Shown one piece after another: positions 62,884 to 64,000 of a DNA stretch of 64,000 bases (position 1 is its first letter; each line of letters opens with the position of its first letter). Origin of the DNA: an uncultured Hoeflea sp. (GTDB lineage Bacteria > Pseudomonadota > Alphaproteobacteria > Rhizobiales > Rhizobiaceae); NCBI RefSeq assembly GCF_947501405.1, contig NZ_CANMVK010000001.1:682001-746000 (forward strand), in the 5' to 3' direction. Both the position numbers and the translations under genes were made by a program. The notes under the pieces were generated by a model. It saw nothing but the letters and a program-made list of their open reading frames with translations. It was not told the origin of the DNA and ran no database searches.

Positions 62884-64000
62884 CTAGTGCGACATCAGCT
62901 TGTCCATCGCGCCGGGCTTGTCGTGGATGGCAAGCCGGTCGACGATGGTTTCGGACGCTTCATTCATGCCGATGATCTCCACTTCCGCGCCGTCGCGGCG
63001 GAATTTGAGCACCGCCATATCGAGTGCGGCGACACTTGAAATATCCCAGATGTGGGCGCGCGAGACATCGATGACGACCTTTTCGAGCACTTCCCGGAAA
63101 TCGAAGGATCGCATGAAATCATCGGCGGAGGCGAAAAACAACTGACCCTCGACGATGTAGGTGCGGGTGCGGCCATCGTCCGAAAGGGTCGAGCGGACAC
63201 CGAACAATTGCGCGATCTTCCAGGCGAAGAACAGGCCCGAGAGCAGCACGCCGACCAGCACGCCGATTGCCAGATTGTGCGTAAAGACCACGAAGGCGAC
63301 CGTGGCCAGCATCACCACCGATGAAGAGCGCGGATGGGTCCTGAGGCTCTTGATCGAGGACCAGGAGAAGGTGCCGATCGAGACCATGATCATGATCGCC
63401 ACCAGTGCGGCCATCGGGATCTTGGCAACCCAGTCGCCGACAACAACGATGAAGAACAAGAGCATGGCGCCCGCCACAAAGGTCGACAGACGGCCGCGGC
63501 CGCCGGATTTCACGTTGATGATCGACTGGCCGATCATTGCGCAACCGGCCATGCCGCCGATAAAGCCGGTGGCGGTGTTGGCGATGCCCTGGCCGACGCA
63601 TTCCATGTTGCGGTTCGACGAGGTGTCGGTCAAATCATCGACGATGGTCTGGGTCATCAGCGATTCCAGCAGTCCCACCGCGGCGACGGCCACCGAATAG
63701 GGCAGGATGATCATCAGCGTTTCCAGCGTGAGCGGGATTTGCGGGATCAGGAACACCGGCAGCGTGTCGGGCAGCGCCCCCATGTCGCCCACGGTTCGCA
63801 GATCGAACCCGAAAATCAGGGTGACCGCGGTGAGCACGATGATGGTGACGAGCGGCGAGGGGATGGCGGTGGTGATCAGCGGGAACAGGTAGATGATCGC
63901 AAGGCCGGCGGCGACCATCACATAGGTGAGCCAGGGCACGCCGATCAGTTCGGGCAATTGCGCCATGAAGATCAGGATCGCAAGCGCATTGACGAAACCG
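62884..64000 (-). CDS. SulP-family anion transporter, N-terminus cut by the window edge
   Basis: About 372 residues are visible; the frame continues to the edge (GFVNALAILIFMAQLPE), so the first helices lie outside. It shows multiple membrane helices, QTIVDDLTDTSSNRNMECVGQGIAN, GFIGGMAGCAMIGQS and a C-terminal STAS domain (VIDVSRAHIWDISSVAALDM). SulP proteins of this bacterial subgroup carry sulfate, bicarbonate or dicarboxylates; the substrate is open. Followed by the stress-protein gene. Confidence 0.92.
   Translation of the reverse strand, partial: GFVNALAILIFMAQLPELIGVPWLTYVMVAAGLAIIYLFPLITTAIPSPLVTIIVLTAVTLIFGFDLRTVGDMGALPDTLPVFLIPQIPLTLETLMIILPYSVAVAAVGLLESLMTQTIVDDLTDTSSNRNMECVGQGIANTATGFIGGMAGCAMIGQSIINVKSGGRGRLSTFVAGAMLLFFIVVVGDWVAKIPMAALVAIMIMVSIGTFSWSSIKSLRTHPRSSSVVMLATVAFVVFTHNLAIGVLVGVLLSGLFFAWKIAQLFGVRSTLSDDGRTRTYIVEGQLFFASADDFMRSFDFREVLEKVVIDVSRAHIWDISSVAALDMAVLKFRRDGAEVEIIGMNEASETIVDRLAIHDKPGAMDKLMSH

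Overview
The window looks like the chromosome of a GC-rich alphaproteobacterium, probably of the Rhizobiales/Hoeflea type. This rests on a phasin gene, DUF1194 and DUF3422 proteins, a BioYMN biotin transporter, a TAXI-type TRAP transporter and the codon use; the genus is a guess. Genes are dense and mostly in overlapping operons. No rRNA, tRNA, CRISPR array or intact transposase was seen.

Layout. 0-1.5 kb: a phasin (5' cut) and an ornithine-cyclodeaminase-like enzyme. 1.6-4.6 kb: an AT-richer islet with a SAMHD1/dGTPase-like HD phosphohydrolase and a small partner, then 0.8 kb without a recognisable gene. 5.4-20.5 kb: phenylacetate catabolism in two blocks. paaABCDE (epoxidase) lies next to a PaaX-type repressor. 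paaZ and a fused hydratase/dehydrogenase face divergently from paaG-paaI-paaK and a TetR regulator. An acetyltransferase-like ORF, a DUF1194 protein and an EamA transporter lie between the blocks. The thiolase PaaJ is not in the window. 20.5-22.3 kb: bioYMN. 22.7-29.4 kb: a 116-bp terminal-inverted-repeat element, a DctB/DctD-like two-component pair whose regulator lacks the sigma54-contact GAFTGA loop, and a TAXI-TRAP transporter. 29.6-37.2 kb: DUF3422, then a TetR-controlled catabolic operon (flavin monooxygenase, bile-acid/Na+ symporter-family carrier, two SDR enzymes, acyl-CoA ligase). 37.3-41.2 kb: a CecR-like regulator with a 40-bp palindromic operator and an HlyD/ABC/ABC-2 exporter. 41.2-47.6 kb: a DauA-like D-amino-acid dehydrogenase, a PhoPQ-like two-component system with two acidic PepSY proteins and a cytochrome b561-type protein, and a MaoC-phosphotransacetylase fusion.

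47.9-56.4 kb is a run of small regulator-plus-reductase modules (LysR, TetR, AraC, each divergent from SDR/NmrA genes). They are interrupted by a ParD-like/methionine aminopeptidase pair behind a perfect 24-bp palindrome that covers its predicted promoter. After a decayed spacer holding a frameshifted VOC pseudogene comes the most unusual locus, 57.4-61.4 kb. It is an AT-richer, tightly overlapping five-gene operon encoding a 59-residue candidate precursor peptide, a YcaO cyclodehydratase/thioamidase, its partner TfuA, an HExxH putative peptide hydroxylase and a JmjC/cupin-type 2-oxoglutarate oxygenase. It is read here as a RiPP (ribosomally made, modified peptide) pathway of unknown product. 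The window ends with a tandem universal stress protein and a SulP anion transporter cut by the edge.
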